Assembly (NCBI GenBank): GCA_013076295.1
Contig: RQOL01000882.1
Span: 1,116,001 to 1,180,000 of the forward strand
Reading direction: 5' to 3'
Source: Sanderia malayensis
Lineage: Eukaryota; Cnidaria; Scyphozoa; Semaeostomeae; Pelagiidae
Length of the DNA stretch: 64,000 nucleotides
Numbering within the stretch: the first letter of the stretch is position 1; each line of letters begins with the position of its first letter. A program made the position numbers and the translations under genes. This document shows positions 11,901 through 22,554 of this stretch, in pieces. Below the pieces are notes generated by a model. That model was not told the DNA's origin. It saw only the letters and a program-made list of their open reading frames with translations, and did not search any database.

Positions 11901-13412
11901 AAGTATCGAGACATTGTAATTGTTTTGTGAATGTATTGCAAGTAGCAGCAAGTTTAAACCAATAACTTTATTCATTGTCTGCATCGTATAGCTTTTAATT
12001 TGTTTAATATTGAACAATAATCAGACTAAAATTTCGTTCTTGCAAATAAGCCCCTGGGGGCTTATTCGAGGATTTACGGTATACAGTTACAGCTCATTAG
12101 CTATACCTTGAATACCTAAGACAATGTAGCGAATATATTGTTCACTATCAGTTTCGTGCTGCACTTTTGTAGGACTAAACCCATTAAGGGCGCATAACTG
12201 TAAACTCACTACATTGCGTCCCTGTGCCTCGCTCGTCTTCGTTCCCTCGTGTTGAGCGAGTTGCGAGCGAGCCATTGGGACGCAATGTAGTGAGTCTAAC
12301 ATAGCTGTACAAATGTGGCGAATCTAGCCATTCCACGCGGGGACTCAGGGAGTCGGCACAATTCCTCCCACCCTCCTTCTCTTTATTATTGGTTTCTGAG
12401 TTTCAAATTTGATTTTAGTCATTATTCGGTAGTTTGACCATTCGGTTAGTGCACCATTCGGTTAGTGTACCATTCGGTTAGTGTACCATTCGGTTAGTGC
12501 ACCATTCGCTTAGTGCACCATTCGGTTAGTGCACCATTCGGCCTGGTGTACCGGCCTGGGTTTATCAGTAACACCGACCTTAAATTCTTGTCTTTCTCGA
12601 CTCAAGCAACCCGGTCCGGTTCAGCCGTTAATGTTAACCGCTAAACTTTTCAAGACAATATTCAACCAGAGCCTATTTTAGAGTGATTTTCCCCACACTC
12701 TGTCTTCTAACTCCAAAATTTGTTCTCGGAAATTAAAAAGTGTGGATTGGCGTTTTTATTTCAACTCTCATTTTTGGTTATAAATACGTTTTTTGTTGAT
12801 AGAGTTTTGAATAATGTATAAAATAGCAGAAGAAACATCCGTAAATCTCAGAGGTAACAGGACCTTTCACCCTCAAACCACTTCACCTCTATTCAAATTG
12901 GTTTGGGGGCGAAATGGTCTGCGGGGGCGAAGCGTCACTAAAACATCTCAGAAGGCGCGGTCTTGGAAAATTTCCATGAAGTAGGCCCTGAATTCAACTC
13001 AACATAACATCATGTCAGACCTAAGTTAAACATCGCTCTTTTCATGCGAAGAATCAAATAGGTGAATTAATTAAGTGCATGACAAGAGCGGCGTTTAACG
13101 TTTAACTGATTAAGTACGGCAGATTTGGTTTGGAGCGATAACAATTGCAAGGGAAGCAGAAGTGTTCTACTTTTACATGCTATTAAGAGCGACAATTAAG
13201 TTCGACGTTTAACTTGCTGCCGCTCCATAGTCGCTCCACTGCCGTACTTAATTTTATTTGATTCAGCGCACGAAAAGAGCAATGCTTAACTGAGGTCTTA
13301 TTTGCTCCTAGATTGCAGTATGAACCTGGATGATTTTATTGACATGAATTGGGAGTTTGGCGAAGGTCAGGTCCACGATTTGAACTCTTTCTTAACGAAG
13401 TTTACGACGTGA
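8990..13412 (+). CDS. NTAQ1: Protein N-terminal glutamine amidohydrolase (WDYHV family)
   Basis: NTAQ1 converts N-terminal Gln to Glu so that the protein can be arginylated and degraded by the Arg/N-degron pathway. Six exons: 8990-9108, 10058-10157, 10314-10367, 10623-10771, 11363-11487 and 13313-13412 (TGA), with phases that agree; about 215 residues, close to the usual ~205. The catalytic Cys lies in [11 protein letters not shown] (split across exons 1 and 2), the His in W|DYHVILV across exons 3 and 4, and the Asp in [12 protein letters not shown] (exon 4). Exon 5 has FASDRSHM, a family signature. The ATG at 8990 or 9029 could be the start. Introns 3 and 4 contain the 17-bp minisatellite, and intron 5 holds two or more inverted-repeat elements. 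Confidence 0.95.
9109..10057. other. NTAQ1 intron 1
   Basis: Nothing recognisable apart from a single decayed R80 unit at 9775-9832. It is AT-rich with no credible exon. Confidence 0.6.
10413..10610. repeat. 17-bp minisatellite in NTAQ1 intron 3
   Basis: About ten copies of the ATTAAACCATCCTCTCT-type unit run almost up to the acceptor of exon 10623-10771. The repeat is itself CT-rich on the sense strand and may supply part of the polypyrimidine tract. Confidence 0.9.
10803..11330. repeat. 17-bp minisatellite in NTAQ1 intron 4
   Basis: About 30 copies of the same 17-bp unit. A longer block (TTTTCTATCAAAGCATCTTC and its neighbours) recurs at about 10956 and 11126, which shows higher-order duplication inside the array. 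Confidence 0.92.
11826..12079. mobile_element. 254-bp MITE, family B, in NTAQ1 intron 5
   Basis: Inverted ends CCGTAAATCCTC and GAGGATTTACGG are flanked by TA at 11824-11825 and 12080-12081. Subterminal AATAAGCCCC words mirror GGGGCTTATT at the other end. A copy in the opposite orientation lies at 48984-49254, and a left-truncated one ends at 23354. It is non-coding and presumably mobilised by a Tc1/mariner-type transposase. Confidence 0.85.
12205..12294. repeat. 18-bp perfect inverted repeat (hairpin)
   Basis: CTCACTACATTGCGTCCC at 12205-12222 is exactly complementary to GGGACGCAATGTAGTGAG at 12277-12294. The 54-bp loop is rich in CTCGC/GCGAG words that can pair again. It lies in NTAQ1 intron 5. 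Confidence 0.9.
12432..12545. repeat. 18-bp minisatellite
   Basis: About six copies of ACCATTCGGTTAGTGCACC-like units, alternating GTGCACC and GTGTACC, in NTAQ1 intron 5. Confidence 0.88.
13018..13305. mobile_element. ~290-bp inverted-repeat element next to the last NTAQ1 exon
   Basis: The left end (AGACCTAAGTTAAACATCGC, then TCTTTTCATGCG and GAATCAAATA) is mirrored at the right (TATTTGATTC, CGCACGAAAAGAGCAATGCT, TAACTGAGGTCT). The right end stops within about 10 bases of the splice acceptor at 13312, so the exon survives but its acceptor context borders the element. It has no coding capacity. Confidence 0.7.
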
Positions 13413-13582
13413 CGTCACCAGCTCTTTATCATATCACCCGGCTTCACAAACGACTGTGAATTTAGCAACGACGCTCAGTGAAAACTGTTATTGACTTTGT
13501 ATTCATCAAGTCGTTTTGAAGCCCGATATTTTGTATATATGGTTTGGCTATATTTAATGTAGAAATATAGGCCTAAAGTGTG

Positions 13583-13732
13583 CAGTCGATTCTCGCTATC
13601 TCGAACTCGCAGGGGGAATGAAAATTTGTTCCACATAGCAGGGAGTTCGAGATATGCGAACTAAATTCACCCAACTAGAGAACGAAGGGAAATGGGAATC
13701 TGTTCGAGATAACCGAGTTCGAGATTCGACTG
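13583..13732. mobile_element. 150-bp pogo/Tigger-like MITE
   Basis: CAGTCGATTCTCGCTATCTC at the left is mirrored by GTTCGAGATTCGACTG at the right, and TTCGAGAT-type words repeat inside. CAGTCGA...TCGACTG ends are typical of pogo/Tigger-derived elements. The right flank is TA and the left flank is TG. It lies just downstream of NTAQ1. Confidence 0.65.
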
Positions 13733-13781
13733 TACTACGCGAGCATGAGAAAGAAAGAACTCGAATCATAACAACAACAAC

Positions 13782-13838
13782 AGTTATAGCTGGTAACACG
13801 TGATCTTCCCATTGTTGTTACGGGTTACGCAACGTGAT
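13782..13838. repeat. Dispersed ~57-bp repeat with CACGTG, copy 1
   Basis: This segment (including AGCTGGTAACACGTGATCTT and CCCATTGTTGTTACGGGTTA) is nearly identical to the reverse complement of 20131-20188. The CACGTG box is at 13797-13802. Confidence 0.85.
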
Positions 13839-14084
13839 ACTTAAAGATGTCTGTTAGTGTTCTTTTCAGCTTTCATACGTTACTGTCCTTATTTCTTGTG
13901 GGTCATATCACCCCATATTCCCCCTATTTTTCAGCACCCTACCCCCTTTTGGACCCCTTCATTAATGTGATTTAATGTATGTATTCTATCTTTATGGGTT
14001 GTTTTGTTTCTATATAATGTTTTTGAATTTTGTCGACAATTGATGTTTGACCTGTATTTACAAATGTTTTTTATCCACGCGCTC

Positions 14085-14610
14085 ACTATTAAACCATCTT
14101 CTCTATTAAGCCATCCTCTCTATCAAACCATCCTCTCTATTAAACCGTCCTCTCTATTAAAACATCCTCTCTATTAAACCATTCTCTCTATTAATCCATC
14201 CTTTCTATCAAACCATCCTCTCTATCAAACCATCCTCTCTATTAAACCGTCCTCTCTATTAAAACATCCTCTCTATTAAACCATTCTCTCTATTAATCCA
14301 TCCTTTCTATTAAACCATCCTCTCTATTAAACCATCCTCTCTATTAAACCACCCTCTCTATTAGACCACCCTCTCTATTAAGCCATCCTCTCTATTAAAC
14401 CATCTTCTCTATTAAACCATCCCCTCTATTAAACCATCTTCTCTATTAAACCATCCTCTCTATTAAACCATCCTCTCTATTAAACCACCCTCTCTATTAG
14501 ACCACCCTCTCTATTAAGCCATCCTCTCTATTAAACCATCTTCTCTATTAAACCATCCCCTCTATTAAACCATCTTCTCTATTAAGCTATCTTTTCTATT
14601 AAACTACTGT
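14085..14610. repeat. 17-bp minisatellite downstream of NTAQ1
   Basis: About 30 copies of the ATTAAACCATCCTCTCT-type unit. Larger blocks are repeated: 14110-14200 resembles 14217-14310, and 14320-14430 is nearly the same as 14455-14570, so the array grew by duplicating multi-unit blocks. It is intergenic. Confidence 0.92.
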
Positions 14611-15858
14611 TCCAATTTAGACTGCTCTATATGCCATGCAATACGATTCTTTGAACCATGTTGGTCAAAGAGAGTCGCTGATTACGGTCTCATATAGATC
14701 AATATGATAAGTAAATATGATTTTCCCGCGAAAACCTGCATTCAGCCCGCAGAGATGCGCACTTCACCCGCAGGTCGTTACCCGCGGGTCGTTACCTGCT
14801 AAAATGATTTTAGAATATTCGGACCTTTTCGGAAATTGATATTTAGAGCCCATAAAAAATTAAAACATTCTTTGACAATCATTTTAATATTTACGTTGTT
14901 ATGTCTGCACATATTTATTCAAAGATTCCCATTTAAATTTCCGAATGCACGTAATTATAGGTACAAGTATTTATCTTAACACCAATTCTTTATTATCTAA
15001 CCTGTGTTCAGCTTTTTTATTGTTTTTAACGCTTTTCTGTTCAGTTGATGTGAAGTTGTAGCAATTTGCATGCGAATAATAATAATGAAATAATACATAA
15101 TATATGAATATTTATACAAGATAAGACATTTTAACGAATCATCATCGTTATCAACATTTGTCCTGTTAAAATAAAATAAAATAATTGATAACACATGCTA
15201 TTTTTCTATTATTTTTATTATTATACAATGCACAGTTGATGCCAATAGCAGGTAGGATATTGACCCATATTGAAGTTCTTTGAATTCCTTTTTTTTTGCA
15301 TCCCCAACAAGTATTCTAACGAACAGTATATTCGATTTTTTTCATAACTCCCTTCCCGTGACTTTTCCTCTTCACTATACTCGAAATCCAAATGAATACC
15401 CCGAGATATTTCGAGGTGCTGTTAAAAGTACTGGTGCTGGTTTTGAATAGGCCTTCAACTGCGAAGATTGACAGCTTGAGTATATCTACATTTGACGGTT
15501 TCAATTATTAATTACTTCAACGTTTATTCAGTTTGATTATATCATTCAGAGTCAGACTATTTACTTGGTAACCACATTGATTGCTTTTAACGGTGCTAGC
15601 CAGCTCAACTTTTCAGAAGTCGCCATTCCGAAGACAACATCGCCAGAAAGAGTGCGATCCGTTTGGAGATTGGAACATCTTGTCTGAATTGATCTCTTTT
15701 TTGGGACAGCGTGGTTAAAGCGGTGTGACAGTCCTATTTATACATGTGCCGATAATCACAGCAGAACCTACCTACTGGTTCACGGAGATAGTCCCAACAG
15801 CTTCGCTTAATTCTGCGATTAAAAGTGTTCGAGAAACAGCCAACCATCAGAGCCCGCA
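14611..15858. other. Gene-free spacer upstream of the fibrinogen-domain gene
   Basis: AT-rich DNA with no convincing exon. The last 200 bases presumably hold the promoter and 5' UTR of the gene starting at 15859; no clear TATA box was picked out. Confidence 0.5.
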
Positions 15859-18800
15859 ATGGCGAACGACAGGTTTATTTCCATTTTCAATGATATTTTT
15901 AGTAGTTTTAGCCGCCTAATATGAATTATGATTATCTATTAATTACCTATTAATTTGTATTTTGGCTACTCGTGTTATGGTGGGGTATAAATTTATGCAA
16001 AACATTTTTAATCTATCTGTATTGGTGGTCATAAAGATTTCTTTGATACCCATAAAGATTTCTTTGATGTTCACAAAGATTTCTTTGATGTTCATAAAGA
16101 TTTCTTTGATGTTCATCAAGATTTCTTTGATACCCATAAAGATTTTTTTGATATTCATAAAGATTTCTTTCATGCTCATAAAGATTTCGTTGATACTAAT
16201 AAAGATTTCTTCTTTTCAAGGTTGATAATAGTCGTTCAGTTTCTTCTGATAATTGGCCTGCCCCCACTGACCACCCCATTCCCGCTCCGCTTGTCCTGCA
16301 AGACTTACGCCCACTTCAGCATCCGCCTAGAAGGCCTATACTATTCTGGAAGCATTTTGAAGGAGATTGCCCATGTTGCCACGCGACGAAAATGCATTTT
16401 ACAGTGCGTCTCGTTTGAGAAATGCTCATCTGTGAATTACAACTTCGCGGCGAAGAGTTGCCAACTACTTGAAGCACCATTTGTTCAAAATACAGCAGGA
16501 CAACTTGTTAGCAAAGCAGGATGGGTATTCATGTCAACAGATGACACGCAAAGAAATGTTAGTAATTATCTTTCTACTCATTTACTTTTAATATTTACTT
16601 TGGTACTTTTTTGCTTCTCCGTGTTCACCTTTTCCACTTGTTTATTTTTTCACTTGTTTACTTCTCCACTTGTTTACTGCACCAATTGTTGCTGACTAAC
16701 TTGTTTACTAAAGTCTTCCATTGCCCTCTCGCCTATTTATCTGCATATTCACCTTGTCACTTTTTACTTTGGTAGCTACTTTTTTGCTTTTCCATGTTCA
16801 CCTTTTCCACTTGTTTACTTCTCCATTTCCTTACTTCCCCACTTGCTTACTTCTCCACTTGCTTACTTCTCCACTTGCTTACTTCTCCACTTGCTTACTT
16901 CTCCACTTGTTTACTTCTCCATTTCCTTACTTCCCCACTTGCTTACTTCTCCACTTGCTTACTTCTCCACTTGTTTACTTCTCCACTTGTTTACTTCTCC
17001 ACTTGTTTACTTCACCGATTGTTCCTGACAGACTTGTTTACTTAAGTCTCCCATTGCCCTCCATACCTATTTCTCCCACTCGATTAATTCAATGCCCATT
17101 TCGTCTTCCATAAATCAAGGTGGGCCAATTCTGCTCTGCATATTCACCTTGTAAAAATGGCAAATGCATTGATACCTGCACCAGTGAAAAATACAAATGC
17201 AAATGTGATCCATTTTATTATGGTAAACATTGTAACAACATTATTCAAGGTATGCTTCGAAACTTGAAATTCATCTTTGTAGTATTTTTGTTTCACCTAT
17301 CTTTATTTTCTTCGCTGTTTCCTAATTTCCTCTTTCAAACACCCTGTTAGAAATAATCGCCCCCATCGTATAAACACCCCCTTCCACCATATTTCTTAAT
17401 TATAGTGCCCCTTTCAAAATGACACTTTTTTCTGAAGATGTTTCGGCATTGTTTTGTTAAGATTGCGGTTGGTAACTTGGCTTTTTAAAAGCCAAATTTG
17501 AGAAATCTGGCTTTTTCAGAGCTCCTTTGGCTTCAAAAATATTTCTTGGCTTTTTGGCTTATTTTTGGCTTTTTTTACTAATGCAACCTCTGGTCATTGT
17601 TTTGCTATTGTAGTGTCACAGAATTAGTTGTGTGACAGGCAGTACACACTTTTTTCTGAAGCCCCAACCCCAGCAATTTTTTATGAAGCCACATCAGTGT
17701 TATTGCAAGTGCCACATGCAGTAACATTGATGTGGAAATACTGAAAATTCTTTTGATTCGGACAGTGCTAATGAATTCTGATTTCCATGTTTGGACAATG
17801 TTTGAAAAGTAAATTTAAATATTGCGTTGATTTGGCATTTTTTTGGCGTTTTCTGATAAAATTTTGGAAATTTGGCTGTTTTTCTGGCTTTTTTCATTCT
17901 AAATAGTTTGGCTTTTTTGGCTTTCTTTCTCATATTGTTTGGCTTCAAGCATGCGCAGTCATCTACCAACCCCTGTTTAATTTTCAAAATTTTATTTTTA
18001 CACAGTCCATAGAGTTGCAATAAGCGCACTTCCTCAGCCTAAACTTCCTTTCTAAAAACCTAAATTTGAATTTGATAATATTTTATATGCACTAAAGTGA
18101 ATTTCCCCAGTAATTTTGAAGGAGACTTGTATCGAATCCTTCTGTTTATTGCATGATGAAATGTTTTTAAACATGCTTGTACCACACCACTGGATAACCA
18201 AACATTACCAAGGTTAGATTGTTAAAAATCCCATGTCTTCGCAATCGATAAACAGGCCTATTGAAGGTAACCCTGAATGCTTGCTTGAAGCTTGATAGCC
18301 GCAAGTACGTTACCATGTCGTTATGTGGCTCATTTTCCCTCTGAACATTCATTAATTTTACATGAAGCAGATTTTAAATTTTTATTTCCGTCCTCCTTAT
18401 TACCGTGAATATGTTTCTGTTTGTTTGTTCAGTCTGTCTCATAATAAGAATACAAGTTTATCATGTCATAAACAGGAGTGTTTATGAGTGCAACGTTTCG
18501 AGAGAGACTTGTTTTATCATCGTGAATATGTTTCTGTTTGTCTCTTCAGTGGCTGTCTCATAATAAAAATAGAAATAGAAGTTTATCATGTCATGAACAG
18601 GAGTGTTGATGAGATGAAGATGAGATGAGAAAAGTATCTCTCGAAGCCCAAGGAGCATTGATCGAACTCATAAACACATCTGCACATGACAAGCTTTCAC
18701 TAATTTTCCTTCAATCGCTTTCTTCATCAGCTTTCCTATCATCTAATATTCATTATTTTATTCGTGTTAATAATGAAAACAGCTTTTCTATTTTGCACAT

Positions 18801-19462
18801 TCTCCTTTTCGACAGATTGCAAGTCCGTCTACAAATCTGGCCTAACACAAAATGGCGTCTACACAATCTTCCTCGCCCAATCTCAAACCAAAATGCAAGT
18901 TTACTGCGACATGACGACAGGGGATGGCAAATGGATTGTTTTTCAACGAAGAGCTGACAGTTCTGTTAGTTTTTATCAAAATTGGGCCTCGTATAAAAAT
19001 GGTTTCGGAAGTTTGACGGCAAATTTTTGGCTGGGCCTTGACAAGCTTCACCTCATTGCCGGGCTTAATCGTCGCGCCATTTTGCGCGTCGACGTGAAAC
19101 ACAGGGTCTTGGGCACCACTCTATACTACGCCAAGTATTCGTATTTCGAGATCAGGAACGAGACTGAAAAATACAAATTATTTGTTAGTGGTTATTCGGG
19201 GAATGCTGGAGACTCGCTCGCTTTCCACAACAAAATGGGTTTCAGCACTTTTGACAGGGATAATGATTTAGCTGCCGGTGAGAATTGTGCTTCGCATTGG
19301 TCTGGTGCATGGTGGTACAACCGCTGTCACCATAGCAATCTGAATGGTTTGTTCCCATCTAGTAACACAGTAAGCGCAAAATACATGACCTGGTATCATC
19401 TGCGCAATGAATTTGGGAATATTTTTTATTCTGTCATGAAAATCAAGTACAAGACATTGTAG
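15859..19462 (+). CDS. Secreted PAN-EGF-fibrinogen C-terminal domain protein
   Basis: Four exons: 15859-15872 (14 coding bases), 16221-16557, 17120-17249 and 18816-19462 (TAG), about 375 residues. Joining the tiny first exon to exon 2 gives MANDR followed by a strongly hydrophobic stretch, a good signal peptide. Exon 2 encodes a PAN/apple-like domain (RKCILQC, CSSVNYN, SCQLL). Exon 3 is one EGF module with six closely spaced Cys (CKNGKCIDTC, CKCDPFYYGKHC). Exon 4 is a fibrinogen C-terminal domain of about 215 residues with QRRADSSVSF, the calcium-site DRDND and ENCASHWSGAWWYNRCH. Such proteins bind acetylated sugars or other ligands as tachylectin- or ficolin-like lectins, but the specificity cannot be read here. 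The first exon is the least certain part; a further short exon between 17250 and 18815 cannot be excluded. Confidence 0.88.
16030..16212. repeat. 21-bp minisatellite in intron 1
   Basis: About nine copies of AAAGATTTCTTTGATGTTCAT-like units. Because 21 is a multiple of three, frames stay open on both strands, giving false repetitive peptides. It ends less than 10 bases before the acceptor at 16220. Confidence 0.9.
16600..17035. repeat. 15-bp minisatellite in intron 2
   Basis: Many copies of TTACTTCTCCACTTG (densest at 16810-17020), with an internal block TCCATTTCCTTACTTCCCCA at about 16820 and 16920 marking a ~100-bp duplication. The period of 15 keeps several frames open, which should not be read as genes. 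Confidence 0.92.
18401..18615. repeat. ~120-bp duplicated segment
   Basis: The segment with GTGAATATGTTTCTGTTTGT and TTTATCATGTCAT-AACAGGAG occurs at about 18409-18492 and again at 18531-18613. A related copy is interrupted by a hAT-like element at 32600-32850. It lies in the last intron of the fibrinogen-domain gene. Confidence 0.75.
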
Positions 19463-20416
19463 TATTAACCCCCTTCTTTGTCGTGGATAACCCCCCTCCC
19501 ACCTTTTGTGACAATCTTTTGAAATATAAGATCGCTTGATGTAAAAGTTGATTATGAGGCCATTTCTTGAATTGAACAAGCTTTACCCGAAAATGTCAAA
19601 GGAAATCAGCCCCCATGGTTTAGGGTTCGGGTGAGGGCTATGGCTGGTACATTAGAAGCATGTTTGGGGTATTGGTATTTCGATTTATGGAGCCTCGGCA
19701 TAAATATTTAATAATGACATATTTAACGTGGGTCGCCTATAACAATTTATCTGCAAAGGGACAATTTCTTCACAACAGGGCCCACTTTCAAAGCAACATA
19801 GATAATTAAATTAAAAAACTGAAAAAAAAATTACGTAAAAACATTAAAATTCTTGTCCAAAGTATGTCCAAATCAATTCTTAAAATGTGACGTAGACTGT
19901 AAAATTTTTGTAGACAAAATGAGCAATTTAATTATGATATCACAATATCACAGCAGTTTTAATTTAAATAAATGCGGCGGAGAAAGCACGCAGATTCCAC
20001 GCAGATTCTACGCAGATGGCACGCGGTTTTTAACCATGCAAATATCACATTCATTATGTTATGAGTAATTGTTAAAGTTAATAATTATGATGATTATGAT
20101 GATGAACTCATTTATCAATTCACAAAATTCGGCCACGTTGTGTAACCCGTAACAACAATGGGAAAGATCACGTGTTACCAGCTATCACTGTTGTTGTGTT
20201 GTGCTTCACGTTTTTTTTTTGCTGTGGGCCTATTCCACTAACTGAAACTGAACCATATAGAAAGCGTTCATCTTGAAATATTCACGCTCGATCAGTACCA
20301 AATTGAAGGACAGTTTTCACTGAGTACTGTTGCGAGTCCTTTCTTCAATATCCCGGTGAAAAATCTCTTAATTAGCGACTTTGTGTGGGTTGGTGTTGGA
20401 CTAAACTGAAGACAAC
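19463..20416. other. Spacer between the fibrinogen-domain gene and the microprotein gene
   Basis: No credible exon. 20131-20188 is the second, inverted copy of the CACGTG-bearing dispersed repeat. The last ~200 bases should hold the promoter of the small gene at 20417. Confidence 0.55.
20131..20188. repeat. Dispersed ~57-bp repeat with CACGTG, copy 2
   Basis: Reverse complement of 13782-13838 with about three differences; the CACGTG is at 20169-20174. It sits about 230-285 bp upstream of the microprotein start codon, where it could act as a promoter element, or it may be just another mobile fragment. Confidence 0.85.
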
Positions 20417-21288
20417 ATGGCTTTCAACCCGAAAAACCCCGATAGTTGGGGAATGAATGGACAGTTTCTTTTGGTTCCGGCAGTTGCATTGGTTCTTCTA
20501 GTCGGTAAGTTATTTATTAATTTATCAACACTAAAAATACGCCTGTCTTTAACTAATTCTTAGCTAAAGTGTTTTCAAAATTGTTCGTATTACAAGAATA
20601 AATTTTCCGTTTCTGCAATTAGGTGCAAAGCTACATGTGCCACATTAGCAATTTTATTCGCGGAATTTATAGTCTATGGTTATTAAGACGCTTGGTGGGT
20701 CTAATTTCTAAAATTAAGCAATGTCTGCTAATGTTAAAAAGAAAATGTTTAAGAATATTCTCACAAAATTTCTTTGCCACAAGAAAAAATGTAGGAGATA
20801 GGGGCAAGCTAAGCCTGAGTTTTTTATTTTTTTTATTGTTGAATCTTTCTTGAGCACCATATTTTTAACAAAAAATTTAAAAAGCGAACCACTTTTGAAA
20901 GCACCAAAACAGTATATCAGGTCCTTGTCGTTCCGCCCCCTGGCGACCCCCCAAAACAAAGAATCCATGAAAAAAACTGCTTAAAAATGTAAAATTTAAG
21001 CAAGTTGTTTTCTGAAATCTCCATTTTGCTTTACAATTGTTTGTATTATTAGATAATATGAATATTATCTTTATTAGTATCAACGAAGTCTTTATGAGCA
21101 TCAAAGATATAAATCTTTATATTTTATTGTTATTGGGATATTTCTCATCCTTTTTCACATTTTTCCAAGAAACGTTGTTTCAATTTTCTCCAGTTTACCT
21201 AATTGTCAAACTGCTCAAAGGCTACAAAGACAAGGAGAAAGAAAAGGAGGAAAAGCGAAGACTCAGGGCAGAGAAGAAGAAAAGGTAG
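20417..21288 (+). CDS. 60-residue single-pass membrane microprotein
   Basis: Two exons, 20417-20504 and 21194-21288 (TAG), joined in phase 1. The N terminus (MAFNPKNPDSWGMNGQ) is short and polar. A hydrophobic helix at about residues 17-35 (FLLVPAVALVLLV, then VYLIV) spans the splice junction. The last ~25 residues are almost all Lys, Glu and Arg (KDKEKEKEEKRRL). This layout recalls small integral membrane proteins such as SMIM15, but I do not see enough identity to name it. The start context AACATGG is good, and the donor and acceptor (CG|GTAAGT, CTCCAG|TT) are strong. Expected topology is a short outside or lumenal end and a charged cytosolic tail. Confidence 0.72.
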
Positions 21289-21507
21289 GAGGGAGAAAGG
21301 GCCTCTTCGAATACAACACAAAGTTTGACTTTGTTTTATCAAATTTATATTTTTGTTTTTTGGACGCAAGATACCCGGTGCAAGTCCGGGGGATTCTAAA
21401 ATTCTGTGTTTCTTGGAAAATTTTAATCAGTCAATATTGATCATATATTGCAATGAAAAAAGGGAAATTGGTATGTTTCTCTTAACTGAGTTCCTAACAT
21501 TAATTGC

Positions 21508-22060
21508 TGGTCCCTTGTTGAACTGCTTTATGGTATAAAATTCATCCTGATATAACGAGCTTTGCTGTATATAGCAAACTAAACATCTGGTCCCTTGTTG
21601 AACTGCTTCATAGTATACAATTAACCCTCATATAACAAACTTCACTGCATATAGCAAACTAAACATCTGGTCCCTTGTTGAACTGCTTCATAGTTTACAA
21701 TTCACCCTCATATAGCAAACTTCACTGTATATAGCAAGCTAAGCATCTGGTCCCTTGTTGAACTGCTTCTTAGTATACAATTAACCCTCATATAACGAAC
21801 TTCACTGTATATAGCTAACTAAACATCTGGTCCCTTGTTGAACTGCTTCATAGTATACAATTAACCCTCATATAATGAACTTCACTGTATATAGCAAAAG
21901 TAAACATCTGGTCCCTTGTTGAACTGCTTCATAGTATACAATTCACCCTCATATAACGAACTTCACTGTATATAGCTAACTAAACATCTGGTCTCTTGTT
22001 GAACTGCTTCATAGTATACAATTAACCCTCATATAATGAACTTCACTGTATATACATATA
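21508..22060 (+). repeat. R80 tandem array, about seven units
   Basis: Same 80-bp family and orientation as 5868-6540, with the units more uniform (CATCTGGTCCCTTGTTGAAC in nearly every copy). It is intergenic. Confidence 0.93.
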
Positions 22061-22554
22061 CATATTCTTGTCTATAAAATATCTCCTATCTAATTTTCTG
22101 TTGTCTGGTCGAGCATGCGCAGTGGCGGCCTGGCAAGGGGCCAGGGGATCTTACCCCTCCCAACCAGGAGATGTTTTAAAAGGACGCAAAACAGTCATAC
22201 CCCCCCCCAATCTTTGTGCAGAAATTGTTGTTGTTGTTGCTGACATTAAGCGGTGTCTTGATGACGCCAAGCTTTTGTTTTATGCGCGAAACGATATATC
22301 ACTGTGACAATATCTGGCACCAAGTTGGCGATAAGCAATGTACAGTACTCGAACCTCCGATAACCCCAACCCCGATGACTCAAACCCCCGATAATTTGGG
22401 CCTTGGATAACTCGAACCAATTTGTTTTCCCCTTGAAAGCTTTACTAGTAAACACTGTTTAACACTCGATAACTCGAACATTCTTTTACTGGAATCATTT
22501 TTACCTGTCACCGGTGAATCATTTTTACCTGTCACCTGTCCCGATTTTAATGTA

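Noticed and set aside
1735..14610. Evenly spaced repeats suggesting a CRISPR-like array
   Set aside because: The units are contiguous with no unique spacers, and the gene structure is eukaryotic; these are minisatellites.
15962..16225. Open frames on both strands of the 21-bp repeat
   Set aside because: A period divisible by three keeps frames open by chance; the composition is a simple repeat with no start context or homology.
16721..17113. Repetitive Leu/Thr/Ser/Pro open frames of 60-130 residues
   Set aside because: They come from a 15-bp minisatellite inside an intron and are open in several frames at once.
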